A DNA stretch of 64,000 nt from an uncultured Roseateles sp. (GTDB taxonomy: Bacteria; Pseudomonadota; Gammaproteobacteria; Burkholderiales; Burkholderiaceae_C): assembly GCF_945956965.1 (NCBI RefSeq), contig NZ_CAMFJS010000009.1, forward strand, positions 1-64,000. The letters are read 5' to 3'. The translations under genes were made by a program, and so were the position numbers. A model generated the notes under the pieces. That model searched no databases and was not told the DNA's origin. It worked only from the letters and a program-made list of their open reading frames with translations. Below are positions 50,932-60,285 of this stretch, one piece after another (the first letter of the stretch is position 1; each line of letters opens with the position of its first letter).

Positions 50932-53748
50932 TCAAGGATCGAGCGCGGGTTCGCCGGGCCAATCAGCCCTGCCCACAGGCCCGGCTTTCAGCAGGCGCTC
51001 GAAGTCTTGCGCTGACAGGGCTTTGGAGAAGAGATAGCCCTGCCCGTAGTCGCAGCCCATGCGGCTGAGCAGCTGGCCTTGCGCTTCGGTCTCCACACCC
51101 TCGGCAATCACCTTGATGCCGAGCTTGTGGGCCATCACCACAATCGCTTCGCACAGGGCGAACTCGGTGGAGTTCTCGCGCAGATTGTGGGTAAAAGACT
51201 GGTCGATCTTGAGGAAGTCGATGTCGAACTTCTTCAGATAGGACAAGGACGAGTAGCCGGTGCCGAAATCGTCGATGGCCACGGCAATGCCGGCATCGCG
51301 GAACTGCAGCAGGCTCTTGGCAATGCGGGCGTCATTGCCCATCAACACCCCTTCGGTGATTTCAATGGTGATGCTGTGGCCCGGCACGCCGTGCTCGCTC
51401 AGCAGGTCAATCCAGTCGCGGTGATCAGGTCGCTCGCTGCTGAACTGCACGGGTGACTTGTTGATGCTGATCTGGAAGGCGGGATCGTATTGGCTGGTCC
51501 AGTGCCGCACCTGCAGCACCGCTTGGTGGAAAACCCAGTCGCCCAGCTCGTGGATGATGCCGGTCTCTTCTGCGACCGGGATGAAGTCGGCTGGCGAGAT
51601 CAGGCCCTTGTCCGGGTGGCGCCAGCGCAGCAGGGCCTCGGCCTTGCAGATATGGCCGTTGGCGAGGTCCACGATGGGTTGGTAGTGCAACTCGATCTGT
51701 CCGCTGCCCAGGGCGCGTCGCAGATCGGCTGCCATGTGCATGCGCAGCATGGCGGCCTCTTGCATCGGCTTGGTGAAGAAGCGGAAGCATTGCCGGCCGC
51801 TGCTCTTGGCGGCATACATGGCTTGATCGGCGTTCTTGGTCAGCTCAATTTGTGTGCTGCCATCGTCAGGGTAGAGCGCGATGCCGATGCTGGCCGACAC
51901 ATAGCACTCGATCTGACGTAGCAAATAGGGCTCGGAGACCCGATTGATGATCTTCTCCGCCACCTGGCCGACGGCTTCGGTTTCGTGCAACTCGGTCAGG
52001 ATGACGGTGAACTCATCGCCACCCAGGCGGGCGACCGTGTCGTAGTCGCGCACGATGGTGCGGATGCGCTGGGCGGCTTCGACCAGCAACTGGTCGCCGA
52101 CGTCGTGGCCCATGGTGTCGTTGATCTCCTTGAAGTGATCAAGGTCGATGAAGAGCAGGGCGAAGCGGCCGTGATCACGGTGCGACTGCTTGATGGCCTG
52201 CCCCACCCGGTCTTGGAACAAGCGGCGGTTGGGTAGCTTGGTGAGTGCGTCGAAATTGGCTTCGCTCCAGACCCGCGACTCAGCATTTTTCATCTCGGTG
52301 ATGTCATGAAAGTTCACCACCACGTGCTGGATGTTCTCTGCCTCGTCCCGTTCGGCAAAGGCGCTGACCATGACCCAGCGTAGCTCGTCTTCATCAGGCA
52401 CCCGCACGCCCATGACCATGTCGACAACGGCCTGGCCACTGGCCAGCACCAAGCTCACGGGATAGGCATCGGGCGCCAAGGCTTGGCCTTCATCGTCAAC
52501 AAAGCACCAGCGGGGATCGATGGCCTGTTTGCCCAGCATTTGATCTTGGCTGAGCCCGAGAATGCTCGCGGCCGCGGGGTTGCAAAACAGGATGCGGGTG
52601 TCCCTGGCGTGCACCACGATGCCGGTTTGCAGGCTGGTCAACAGCAGACGCTGCTGCTCCTCTTTGCCGGCGAGTTCTTGGTGCTGTTGCGCGAGTTGTT
52701 CGGTGTGTGCGCGCAACTGCAGGATCAGCCGGTCCTGCGTGTGCCATGACTGATTGATCTGACGTGCCAACACCAGCAGCGCCAGGGCAAAAAGGGCGAC
52801 TAGCCCGCCAACGCCAAGGGCCTTGGGCCACCAAGCTCGGGCCATGGTCTGGGTCGATGTCCCCACATTCACCAGAAAACCGTACTTCAGGCTGCGGTGG
52901 TACGCGTGGCTTCTGCTGACCGGATCGAGGCTGCTGGAGTCGGTGACGTAAGTGCCTTCGTCCGGCTGGTTTGCCAAGGCCTGGCGGAAACTATTGGATA
53001 TCGTTCGATTGCCAATCGGGATCGGATTGTTGAGCTCGAAGGTTTGCCGGGCGATCAGGCCAAGATCGCGGTCGCGCAAGGCGATCGAGCCGCCTTGACC
53101 CAGCTGAATATGGCTGAGCAGGCGCTCGATGTCGTCGATGTAGATGGACGCATAAATGGTGCCCTTGAAGCGGCCATCAGGGCCATTGATGCGCCGCGCG
53201 AATGTCCAGACCCAGCGCTTGGTGGTCTTGGCGATGACCGCATTGGCCACCCACAATCCCGGATCGGGCCGGGCGTCGTCGCGCAAGCCCTTGAAGAATT
53301 CCCTGTCCGCCATGCTGACGGGGGGGGCATTCGGCTCTGTGCCATAGACCAGTTGCCCCTGTGCATCGGTGACCCGAAGAAATGAAACATTGGGCAGGCG
53401 GTTTTTTGCTTTGATCAGATAGCGATTGATGGCCTGGACATCGATGCTGGGCTGGCTGCTCTGGCGCATCACCTCGTCGCGGGCGTCCTGCAGGGCCAAG
53501 TCCAGCATGTCAATCATGCCGTCGAAGGTCTGGACCAGCGAGCGGGCCAAGTGCTGCGCCGCGCTTTGCGCTTGCTGCTCAGCATCCTGCTTCAAATAAA
53601 ACAGCGCGGCCAAGGCCATCACGCAGGCCAAGCCAATGATCACGCTGATCCCGGTAAAGAGCTGCCAGCGCTTGCCTGCTACTTCGGCTTGCGTTGGAGT
53701 GGCTGCATTGGGTGCGTTGCGGGGACCTTGCATGGCGGGCTGAGGCAA
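50932..53748 (-). CDS. Cache-PAS-GGDEF-EAL cyclic-di-GMP protein
   Basis: The 938-aa protein has a membrane helix (about residues 32-55), a periplasmic Cache-like sensor (about 60-300, with YGTEPNAPPVSMADREFFKGLRDD and FKGTIYASIYIDDIERLL), a second helix near 315, a PAS domain (LQTGIVVHARDTRILFCNPAAASILGL), GGDEF with an intact RLGGDEF site and EAL with an intact AEALLRWRHP start and the ending EGVETEAQGQLL. Both catalytic sites look competent, so it may make or degrade c-di-GMP in response to a small ligand. Confidence 0.9.
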   Translation of the reverse strand: MPQPAMQGPRNAPNAATPTQAEVAGKRWQLFTGISVIIGLACVMALAALFYLKQDAEQQAQSAAQHLARSLVQTFDGMIDMLDLALQDARDEVMRQSSQPSIDVQAINRYLIKAKNRLPNVSFLRVTDAQGQLVYGTEPNAPPVSMADREFFKGLRDDARPDPGLWVANAVIAKTTKRWVWTFARRINGPDGRFKGTIYASIYIDDIERLLSHIQLGQGGSIALRDRDLGLIARQTFELNNPIPIGNRTISNSFRQALANQPDEGTYVTDSSSLDPVSRSHAYHRSLKYGFLVNVGTSTQTMARAWWPKALGVGGLVALFALALLVLARQINQSWHTQDRLILQLRAHTEQLAQQHQELAGKEEQQRLLLTSLQTGIVVHARDTRILFCNPAAASILGLSQDQMLGKQAIDPRWCFVDDEGQALAPDAYPVSLVLASGQAVVDMVMGVRVPDEDELRWVMVSAFAERDEAENIQHVVVNFHDITEMKNAESRVWSEANFDALTKLPNRRLFQDRVGQAIKQSHRDHGRFALLFIDLDHFKEINDTMGHDVGDQLLVEAAQRIRTIVRDYDTVARLGGDEFTVILTELHETEAVGQVAEKIINRVSEPYLLRQIECYVSASIGIALYPDDGSTQIELTKNADQAMYAAKSSGRQCFRFFTKPMQEAAMLRMHMAADLRRALGSGQIELHYQPIVDLANGHICKAEALLRWRHPDKGLISPADFIPVAEETGIIHELGDWVFHQAVLQVRHWTSQYDPAFQISINKSPVQFSSERPDHRDWIDLLSEHGVPGHSITIEITEGVLMGNDARIAKSLLQFRDAGIAVAIDDFGTGYSSLSYLKKFDIDFLKIDQSFTHNLRENSTEFALCEAIVVMAHKLGIKVIAEGVETEAQGQLLSRMGCDYGQGYLFSKALSAQDFERLLKAGPVGRADWPGEPALDP

Positions 53749-53883
53749 TTCTCGCGGTCGCTGCCCCGGTGAGGCAGAGCTCGGCCCATTCCACCCGGTC
53801 TACCCCCTGCTGTCAATCGGCGTCTGCCGTTGTCGCCATGCCCGGGCTTGCGGGCCGAGGGCTGACGTGTCTGAATGGCTCGG

Positions 53884-54150
53884 CTATTTGGGCGCCAGGC
53901 CCATATCGTCCAGGCGCAGCAGGGCTTCGCTGCGGCGCTCCCGGGCGATGTCGCGCCAGTCGCGGTCCTCCTGCGCGCCCATCAAGGCGTAGAGCAAATT
54001 GAGGCTGACGCCCGGCCACTGCGCCTTGAGACGAGCGTAGAGCCTGTAGGCGTCGTGCTGGCGCAGCTGGTGGATGTCATGAACGCCAAGCCGCGCCAGC
54101 TGAGCGCGGCTCTTGGGCCCGAGCCCGCGCATCAGCCCATCGGCGTGCAC
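53884..54150 (-). CDS. TfoX/Sxy C-terminal domain protein
   Basis: The 88-aa protein resembles the TfoX C-terminal domain (RGLGPKSRAQLARLGVHDIHQLRQ and SLNLLYALMGAQEDRDWRDI), a helix-hairpin-helix type module. It overlaps the VOC gene by 19 nt on the same strand. The N-terminal TfoX domain is absent, so it is a free-standing C domain. Confidence 0.8.
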   Translation of the reverse strand: MHADGLMRGLGPKSRAQLARLGVHDIHQLRQHDAYRLYARLKAQWPGVSLNLLYALMGAQEDRDWRDIARERRSEALLRLDDMGLAPK

Positions 54151-54521
54151 AGTTCCACCAGCGTGCCATCGGGGCAGCGCACATAGGCCACCGTCTGGCC
54201 CCAGGGCTTGGTCAGAGGCGGCTTGATGGCGGTGGCGCCAGCGGCGAGCGCTCGCTCGAAGGCGGCCGGCACATCGGCGCAGGCCAGGCCGATTTCCATC
54301 CCCAGCGGCGCGGCGCTGCTGGCCGCCACGAGGTAGTCGCAGCCCACGCTGTCGCGGGCCGTTTCATGATCCACAAAGGCCAGGGCGGTGGCGCCGGTGT
54401 CGAGCTCGCCGTAGGCGCCCGACTCATGCAAAAAGCGGCGTTGGAGCCCAAAAGCTTGTTCGAAGAAGGCTAGGGAAGCGGCCACATCGGCCACATAAAC
54501 AATGGTGTAGGCGAATTGCAT
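54132..54521 (-). CDS. VOC-family protein (glyoxalase/bleomycin-resistance fold)
   Basis: The 129-aa VOC domain has YTIVYVADVAASLAFFEQAFGL, then GMEIGLACADVPAAFERALAAGA and WGQTVAYVRCPDGTLVELCTPM; the metal ligand Glu in VEL is present. Function is unknown beyond metal-dependent lyase/isomerase or ligand binding. It is followed by the overlapping TfoX-C gene. Confidence 0.85.
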   Translation of the reverse strand: MQFAYTIVYVADVAASLAFFEQAFGLQRRFLHESGAYGELDTGATALAFVDHETARDSVGCDYLVAASSAAPLGMEIGLACADVPAAFERALAAGATAIKPPLTKPWGQTVAYVRCPDGTLVELCTPMG

Positions 54522-54617
54522 GGAATATGTCGCAGATGCGGGAGTTGAAGCGCATAGCCTAAGGGATGCGGCCCGGCGCCCGCGCGGCCAAGGCAGCCGC
54601 CTAGGGTAAACTCTCGC

Positions 54618-54784
54618 CTGTCATTGGGGAGTAGCCGCCGCCTGGAGTCAATCCGGCGGGCTCGCGTCAACACACTTGGTCCACATGACCATGGCGCGCG
54701 CAGTCTCGAAGTTCCAACACCTGGCAAGACCTTTGACCACATCGACCTGCATCGCGGCTGGTCTCGGTGTGGTCAATGGTTTTT
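54618..54784 (+). promoter_or_regulatory. yybP-ykoY manganese riboswitch with terminator
   Basis: The conserved aptamer marks appear in order: GGGGAGTAGCC (54626-54636), CTTGG (54675-54679) and CTGGCAAGACCTTTGACC (54721-54738). A terminator hairpin follows (GACCACA 54735-54741 with TGTGGTC 54768-54774) and a T-run at 54780-54784. The overlap of the last aptamer strand with the terminator arm allows a switch: Mn2+ binding should release the terminator and turn on the downstream GDT1 gene. Confidence 0.9.
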
Positions 54785-54834
54785 CGTGTTGAGTAACAAG
54801 CACCGGCCGCAGAAGAAAGAAGTCGCATAGCCTT

Positions 54835-55416
54835 ATGGAAGCCTTCCTCGTCTCCACCGGCGTCGTCGCCCTGGCCGAAATCGGTGACAAAACTCAGTTG
54901 CTGGCCTTTTTGCTGGCCGCACGTTTCCGCAAACCTCTGCCGATCTGCCTGGGCATCTTCATTGCCACGGTGGTCAACCATGCCGGCGCCGGTGCGCTGG
55001 GTGCCTGGATCACCTCCCAGGTCAGCCCCATGACCATGCGCTGGGTCTTGGGCTTGGGCTTCATCGCCATGGCGGTGTGGACGCTGATCCCGGACAAGAT
55101 CGATGAAGAAGTCGAAGGCGGCGGCAAGCTCAAGCTGGGCGTGCTGGGCACGACCATCGTGGCATTCTTCATGGCTGAGATGGGTGATAAGACACAGATC
55201 GCTACCGTCGCACTAGCAGCACAGTTCAACGCATTCCTGGCGGTGGTCGCAGGCACGACCCTGGGCATGATGATTGCGAATGTGCCGGCCGTCTTCCTGG
55301 GTGATCGCATGGCCGGCAAGATCCCGGTGCGTCTGGTCCATGGGGTGGCTGCCTTGATCTTCGCGGCCTTGGGCGTGGCCACCTTGGCAGGCGTAGGCCA
55401 GAGCTTGGGCTTCTGA
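54835..55416 (+). CDS. GDT1/TMEM165-family (UPF0016) manganese exporter
   Basis: The 193-aa membrane protein has the two inverted ExGDKT motifs of the family: EIGDKTQLLAFLLAARF and EMGDKTQIATVALAAQF. Bacterial members (MneA-type) export Mn2+. It is preceded by a yybP-ykoY riboswitch, consistent with Mn2+-induced export. Confidence 0.93.
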   Translation: MEAFLVSTGVVALAEIGDKTQLLAFLLAARFRKPLPICLGIFIATVVNHAGAGALGAWITSQVSPMTMRWVLGLGFIAMAVWTLIPDKIDEEVEGGGKLKLGVLGTTIVAFFMAEMGDKTQIATVALAAQFNAFLAVVAGTTLGMMIANVPAVFLGDRMAGKIPVRLVHGVAALIFAALGVATLAGVGQSLGF

Positions 55417-55613
55417 GCGAGCGGGCTTGAGAGGCTGCTTCGTTCAGCCTTTCTCAGCCAAACGCCTTGGCGCCGCTTGACCGGCGCTTCTTGACCTGCC
55501 GGCGGGTAGCGCTGTTGTGCCGGGGTCAATTTTCCCTTGCTGCATCAGTTTGTGGCCGGGCCGGCCTATGCGATGATCATCTGCCATTTGCCGTAGTCAT
55601 CAGGGGGTCTCCT

Positions 55614-56768
55614 ATGCCTGGATCTTCGCGCGTGTTGCTGGTGGACGATGACGAGCTAACGCTCCAAATGTTGGAAGCCACCTTGGAGGGCGCGTATCAA
55701 GTGACTTGCGTCACTGGCGGCGAGGAGGCGTTGGCGCGCTGCGCGAGCGAGGTCTTCGACCTGATCGTGCTGGACGTGGATATGCCGGGGCTGGACGGCT
55801 ACGAGACCTGCCGCCGCCTCAAAGCAGACTGGCAGTTGGCGGAGATCCCGGTGATCTTCCACTCGGCCCGCACCACCATTGAAGAGCGCTTGCAAGGCTA
55901 TGCGGCCGGCGGTGCCGACTATCTGCCCAAGCCTTTTGACGCGGCCGAGCTGCAAGCCAAGATCGGCCTGGTGCTGGCCGGCCGCGACAAGCAGCGTGAG
56001 CTCGCGGGTCAGCTTGATGAGGTGATGAGCGCTGTCTTGTCCACCGCCGATATGGTGGGTGAGGCCGGCGTGGTGCTGGAGTATCAGCGCCAATTGGGGG
56101 CCTGCGCTGACTATGTCGGCGTGGCCAAAGCCTTCTTCGAGGCCTTGGAGCGCTACGCCTTGCAGGGCTGTCTGCGCATTCGCGGCCGGGGCGAGACGCT
56201 GTCGGTCAACCCGCGTGGGCCGTGCAGCGCCCTGGAGAACTCTATCCTCGATCATCTGCAAACCCAGACCGATGGTGCGCGCATTCGCGCCCTGGGCGCC
56301 CACACCAGCTTCAGCTACGGCAATGTGATTGTGTTTGTGCGTGACCTGCGCATGGACCGCTCCGCGATTGAAATGGATAAGGCCGAGTCTGAGCGCATGG
56401 GCCGCGCCATCGACAACGTGGCCATGCTGGTCGAAGGCGCTTTGGTGCGTGTGGCGGCGCTGGACACCGAGATGGCGGCGCGTGAGCTGGCCGATGTGCG
56501 CCATCTGGTGGCCATGACACGCAATGCCCTGGCCGATATCTCGGCCCGTAATCGCCAGCAGATCGACGAGGTCAAGGCCACCTTCGAGAGTCTGGCTGCC
56601 GAAGTCGAAAGCAGCTTCATGCACCTGGGCCTGACCCACTCGCAAGAAGACCATCTCAGCACCATCATCAAGCAGCATATGGAGGCGGTCATGACCACCT
56701 TCAGCCAAAGTCACGAGGTGGAACAGTTCCTGGCTCGTGTGATCGATAAGTTGAGCAAGCAAGTCTGA
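55614..56768 (+). CDS. Response regulator with a long helical output domain
   Basis: I start at ATG 55614; the open frame to 55467 has no ribosome site. The 384-aa product has a receiver domain (RVLLVDDDELT, phospho-Asp in IVLDVDMPGLDGYE, Lys in YLPKPFD), then about 250 residues with no DNA-binding motif: a GAF-like middle and a coiled-coil end (ARNRQQIDEVKATFESLAAEVESS). It is 35 nt upstream of the hybrid kinase and likely acts by protein contact. Confidence 0.85.
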   Translation: MPGSSRVLLVDDDELTLQMLEATLEGAYQVTCVTGGEEALARCASEVFDLIVLDVDMPGLDGYETCRRLKADWQLAEIPVIFHSARTTIEERLQGYAAGGADYLPKPFDAAELQAKIGLVLAGRDKQRELAGQLDEVMSAVLSTADMVGEAGVVLEYQRQLGACADYVGVAKAFFEALERYALQGCLRIRGRGETLSVNPRGPCSALENSILDHLQTQTDGARIRALGAHTSFSYGNVIVFVRDLRMDRSAIEMDKAESERMGRAIDNVAMLVEGALVRVAALDTEMAARELADVRHLVAMTRNALADISARNRQQIDEVKATFESLAAEVESSFMHLGLTHSQEDHLSTIIKQHMEAVMTTFSQSHEVEQFLARVIDKLSKQV

Positions 56769-56803
56769 GTGAGCGCGCGCGCCACGCAGGTGAGGAGTAG
56801 CGC

Positions 56804-59800
56804 TTGCAAACCCAGTCCCCAGACCCCAACAGTCCGCCTGAGCTGGAAGTAGGCGGCGCGCGGGCGTGGCAGCAACGCCAGCAAACGCTGAGGGACTTTG
56901 AGCTCAGCCTGGAAGGCTTGATCAAGCGCAGTGCCAGCGTGTTCTTGCTGCTGGTGGTGCTGGGGGTGTTGGGCTTTTTGGCGTCCAAGCTGATGCTGAC
57001 GGAGCTGACTTGGGCCGCACGCTTGCAGCGCATGGCGGCCGGCCTGTTGTACCTGGCCGCGGCATTGATCTCGCTAGGCTTGCTGCACCGCATCAGCGTG
57101 CGGGCCGGCACCTTGTTTTTTTGCTGGTCGGCCATGGCCTTGCAACTGGGGGCAGCAGCCTATTACGGCACCGGCTTGTTCTCGTCGGGCATGACCACCT
57201 TGGTGGCCTTGCTGGTGGTGGTGGGCTTGCTGGTGGGCCCGGGCGCGGCATTGCGCGCCACCGTGTTGACGGTGCTGGGCATCTTGGGGCTGTGGTTTTT
57301 GCAGGCGCAGGATTTGCTGGGCAAGGTCGAGCAGAACACCTTCCCGCCACTGGGCAGCTTTGCGGTGGTGCTGGTGATGAGCGCCCTGGTGGTGGGTTGG
57401 CTGGTGCTGCGTTACGGCGCCTTGTTCCGTGATGTGATGCTTTCGCTGGACAGCTCACGCCAGCTCCTGGCCGACACGCTGCATGCGCAGCAAACCGCCG
57501 TGGCCGAGTTGCGCGCCAGCGATGAGCGCATGCGGGTGCTGCTGGACCATTCCCTGTCATGCACCCTGATTCTGGACGGTGACACCGGCCAGCTGCGCTT
57601 TGCCAATGTGCAAACCCTGCTCAAGCACGGCTGCGAGCGCATCAGCGAGTTCGATGCCAGTTTGTACTTCCCCGGCGACCCCTTCTCGCGCGCGCAGGGC
57701 GTGACGCATATGCGAGAGGTTTTGACGCAAGGCCCGCAGTACTTCGAGTGGCAGACCCGCCACCGCGACGGCACGCCCATCTGGTGGGATGTCAAACTGG
57801 AGCGCTTGCAGGTCGGCAACGAAACCATTGTGGTGGCCTTCGCTCACGACATCACCGAGCGCCTACGCGCCGAGAACGAGCTGCGTGTACAGCGCGCCCG
57901 CCTGGAAGAGCAGGTGAATGAGCGCACGCATGAGTTGATCTCCGAGAAGCAGCGCCTGCAAGACATCATCGAAGCCCTGCCCATCACCCTGAGCATTCGC
58001 GACTGCCAGGGCCGCTACACCTTGCTCAATCGCAGTTTTGAGCTGGCCACAGGCCATGGGCGCGAGCAGGTGCTGGGCCTGAGCGCCAGGCACTTCATGC
58101 CCCCCGAGGTTGCGGCCGAAATTGCCGATACCGACGCGCAGCTGATCGCCGGCAAGGCCAGCATGACCACCGAGCGCCAGATCATGCACCCGGTCGACGG
58201 CATGCACGACTATTTGGTCACCACCGTGCCGCTGCTGGATGCGCGCAAGCGCACCTATGCCCTGCTCAATCTGGGCACCGATGTGACCTCGCTCAAGCGC
58301 CTGCAGCGCGAGCTGAGCGTCGCCAAAGACGAGGCCGAACACCTGGCCCGGGTGAAGAGCGAATTCCTGGCCAATATGAGCCATGAGATCCGCACCCCAT
58401 TGAATGCCGTACTGGGCCTGGCCCAGCTGGGCGTGGGCCGTGCCGGCGACCCAGCGGCAGCGCGCAGCGGCTTTGAGCGCATCGCTCGTTCGGGCCGCCA
58501 TTTGCTGAGCGTCATCAACGACATCCTCGACTACTCCAAGGTGGAAAGCGGCAAGCTGGAGATCGACCCGCTGCCCTGCAATCTCAGCCATCTGGCCCGT
58601 GAAGTGCTGGACCTCGTGGCTGAGCGCGCCGAGGCCAAGCATCTGCGCCTGCGCCTGGACTATGAGGTGGCCGAAGATTGGGTGGCCATCGACGCCTTGC
58701 GGGTCACGCAAATCCTTGTCAACTTGCTGGCCAATGCGATCAAGTTCACCGACAAGGGTCGGGTCACGCTGGGCGTGACGCAAGGGCCCGATGGCCTGCG
58801 CCTGAGCGTCACCGACACCGGCGTGGGCATTGCGCCGGAGCAGCAGGCCCGCATTTTCAAAGCCTTTGAGCAGGCCGATAGCTCGGTGACGCGGCAGTTC
58901 GGCGGCACCGGCCTGGGCTTGTCCATCAGCAGCCGCCTGGCCGAGGCCATGGGCGGCGAGATCACCGTCAGCAGCGAGCTGGGTCAGGGCTCATGCTTCA
59001 CCCTGCGCCTGCCTTGTGTCTTGGCCAGTGGCCAAGCCCATGCCCAGCCCATGATCAATGCCGCGGTGCCGCCCGACCTGTTGCGCGGCCTGCGCATCTT
59101 GATCGTGGACGATGTGGACATCAACCGCGAGATCCTGCAAGACCTGCTGTGCCTGGCCGGCGCCGAGGTAATGAGCGCCGACAGCGGCGAACAGGCCTTG
59201 GCTCGCCTGAGCGAGGCCGGGCCCGAGGGTTACGACCTGGTGCTGATGGATGTGCAGATGCCTGAGATGGACGGCTACGAGACCACTCGGCGTCTGCACC
59301 AAATAGCGCCTCAGCTACGGGTGATTGCCGTCACCGCCCACGCCTTGCCGGAAGAGCGCCGCAAATGCATGGCGGCGGGCATGCTGGGCCACATCACCAA
59401 GCCCATTGACCAGGCGGAGCTGATGCAGGCCTTGCTGGAGCACAGCCAGGACCTGCCGCGCCGCGCTGCCAATTCGACCAGCCCCTCACAACTCATGCCC
59501 TTGGCGGCTGCGCCGGCTGTGCCGCCCGCAGCGCAGGCCAATGTTCAGGCCAATACACCGGCCAATACTCATGCAAGCACACAGGCCAGTCCGCTGGCGA
59601 AGCCACCGGCCAGCAGCTCAAGCCCTGCACAAGACGCGGCGGTGCCTAGCGCTCCTGCCGCGCCCGCGAGCCGTGCCGCCGTCTGGCCCGAGCTGCCGGG
59701 CTGTGACTTCGAGGCTGCACTGACCCGCTGCGCTGGCCGGCAGGAACTGCTGGCCAAATTGCTGGGCACCTTTGCCAAGCAGTACGCGCAATACCAGAGC

Positions 59801-60049
59801 GTGTTCGAGGAGGCGCGCATCACCGGCTTGCCTGCGCTGGCCAGTGCGGCGCACCGGCTCAAGGGCTTGGCGGGAAATCTCGGACTTTCTCGGTTGGCGC
59901 AAAGTGCCGAAAGTTTGGAGGCGGCTGCGGGAGGTCGTGGCGACCCCGCACAAGTGCCTGCCGCGCTCTTGGATTTGGTGCGCGAAATCGGGCCTATGGT
60001 CAGCGTCATTTCACAGTGGCACGCGGCTTATGTCGCGGCTTCGGCCTGA
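56804..60049 (+). CDS. Hybrid sensor histidine kinase with PAS, two-step relay and HPt
   Basis: Starts at TTG 56804 with GAGGAG 8 nt upstream. The 1081-aa protein has about six helices (residues 45-215), two PAS domains (about 245-360 and 395-500), HisKA (EFLANMSHEIRTPLN, His near 527), HATPase (NLLANAIKFT, GTGLGLSIS), a receiver (ILIVDDVDINREIL, Asp near 815), an Ala/Pro/Gln-rich linker and a C-terminal HPt domain (AHRLKGLAGNLG, His near 1016). The sensed signal is unknown. Confidence 0.92.
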   Translation: MQTQSPDPNSPPELEVGGARAWQQRQQTLRDFELSLEGLIKRSASVFLLLVVLGVLGFLASKLMLTELTWAARLQRMAAGLLYLAAALISLGLLHRISVRAGTLFFCWSAMALQLGAAAYYGTGLFSSGMTTLVALLVVVGLLVGPGAALRATVLTVLGILGLWFLQAQDLLGKVEQNTFPPLGSFAVVLVMSALVVGWLVLRYGALFRDVMLSLDSSRQLLADTLHAQQTAVAELRASDERMRVLLDHSLSCTLILDGDTGQLRFANVQTLLKHGCERISEFDASLYFPGDPFSRAQGVTHMREVLTQGPQYFEWQTRHRDGTPIWWDVKLERLQVGNETIVVAFAHDITERLRAENELRVQRARLEEQVNERTHELISEKQRLQDIIEALPITLSIRDCQGRYTLLNRSFELATGHGREQVLGLSARHFMPPEVAAEIADTDAQLIAGKASMTTERQIMHPVDGMHDYLVTTVPLLDARKRTYALLNLGTDVTSLKRLQRELSVAKDEAEHLARVKSEFLANMSHEIRTPLNAVLGLAQLGVGRAGDPAAARSGFERIARSGRHLLSVINDILDYSKVESGKLEIDPLPCNLSHLAREVLDLVAERAEAKHLRLRLDYEVAEDWVAIDALRVTQILVNLLANAIKFTDKGRVTLGVTQGPDGLRLSVTDTGVGIAPEQQARIFKAFEQADSSVTRQFGGTGLGLSISSRLAEAMGGEITVSSELGQGSCFTLRLPCVLASGQAHAQPMINAAVPPDLLRGLRILIVDDVDINREILQDLLCLAGAEVMSADSGEQALARLSEAGPEGYDLVLMDVQMPEMDGYETTRRLHQIAPQLRVIAVTAHALPEERRKCMAAGMLGHITKPIDQAELMQALLEHSQDLPRRAANSTSPSQLMPLAAAPAVPPAAQANVQANTPANTHASTQASPLAKPPASSSSPAQDAAVPSAPAAPASRAAVWPELPGCDFEAALTRCAGRQELLAKLLGTFAKQYAQYQSVFEEARITGLPALASAAHRLKGLAGNLGLSRLAQSAESLEAAAGGRGDPAQVPAALLDLVREIGPMVSVISQWHAAYVAASA

Positions 60050-60142
60050 AGCAGATTTCGTGGACAAACGGTGATTTGCCGCGTTCCAGATGATTTAGAG
60101 CTCAAGCTCCAATCCTGACGTTTGCCGGCAACTTCAGAGGGT

Positions 60143-60177
60143 TTCTCCCGGTGGGGTTGCCCCTTGTCCCGGGAGAA
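60143..60177 (+). promoter_or_regulatory. Structured leader element before the TonB-dependent receptor
   Basis: A nested hairpin (outer 9-bp TTCTCCCGG/CCGGGAGAA, inner GGGG/CCCC around TTG) lies in the 236-nt leader. No T-run follows and no known riboswitch core (B12 box, TPP, FMN) is seen. Candidate cis-acting RNA. Confidence 0.5.
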
Positions 60178-60285
60178 CAATGCAGCCCTGCGCACGGCTG
60201 GATACGCCCGCCAGGCCTCCGCACGGCGGCCAGGGTTCTGTACCTGCCAAGCTCCCCTGATCTGCCTCCTTGAGGAATCCAATCG

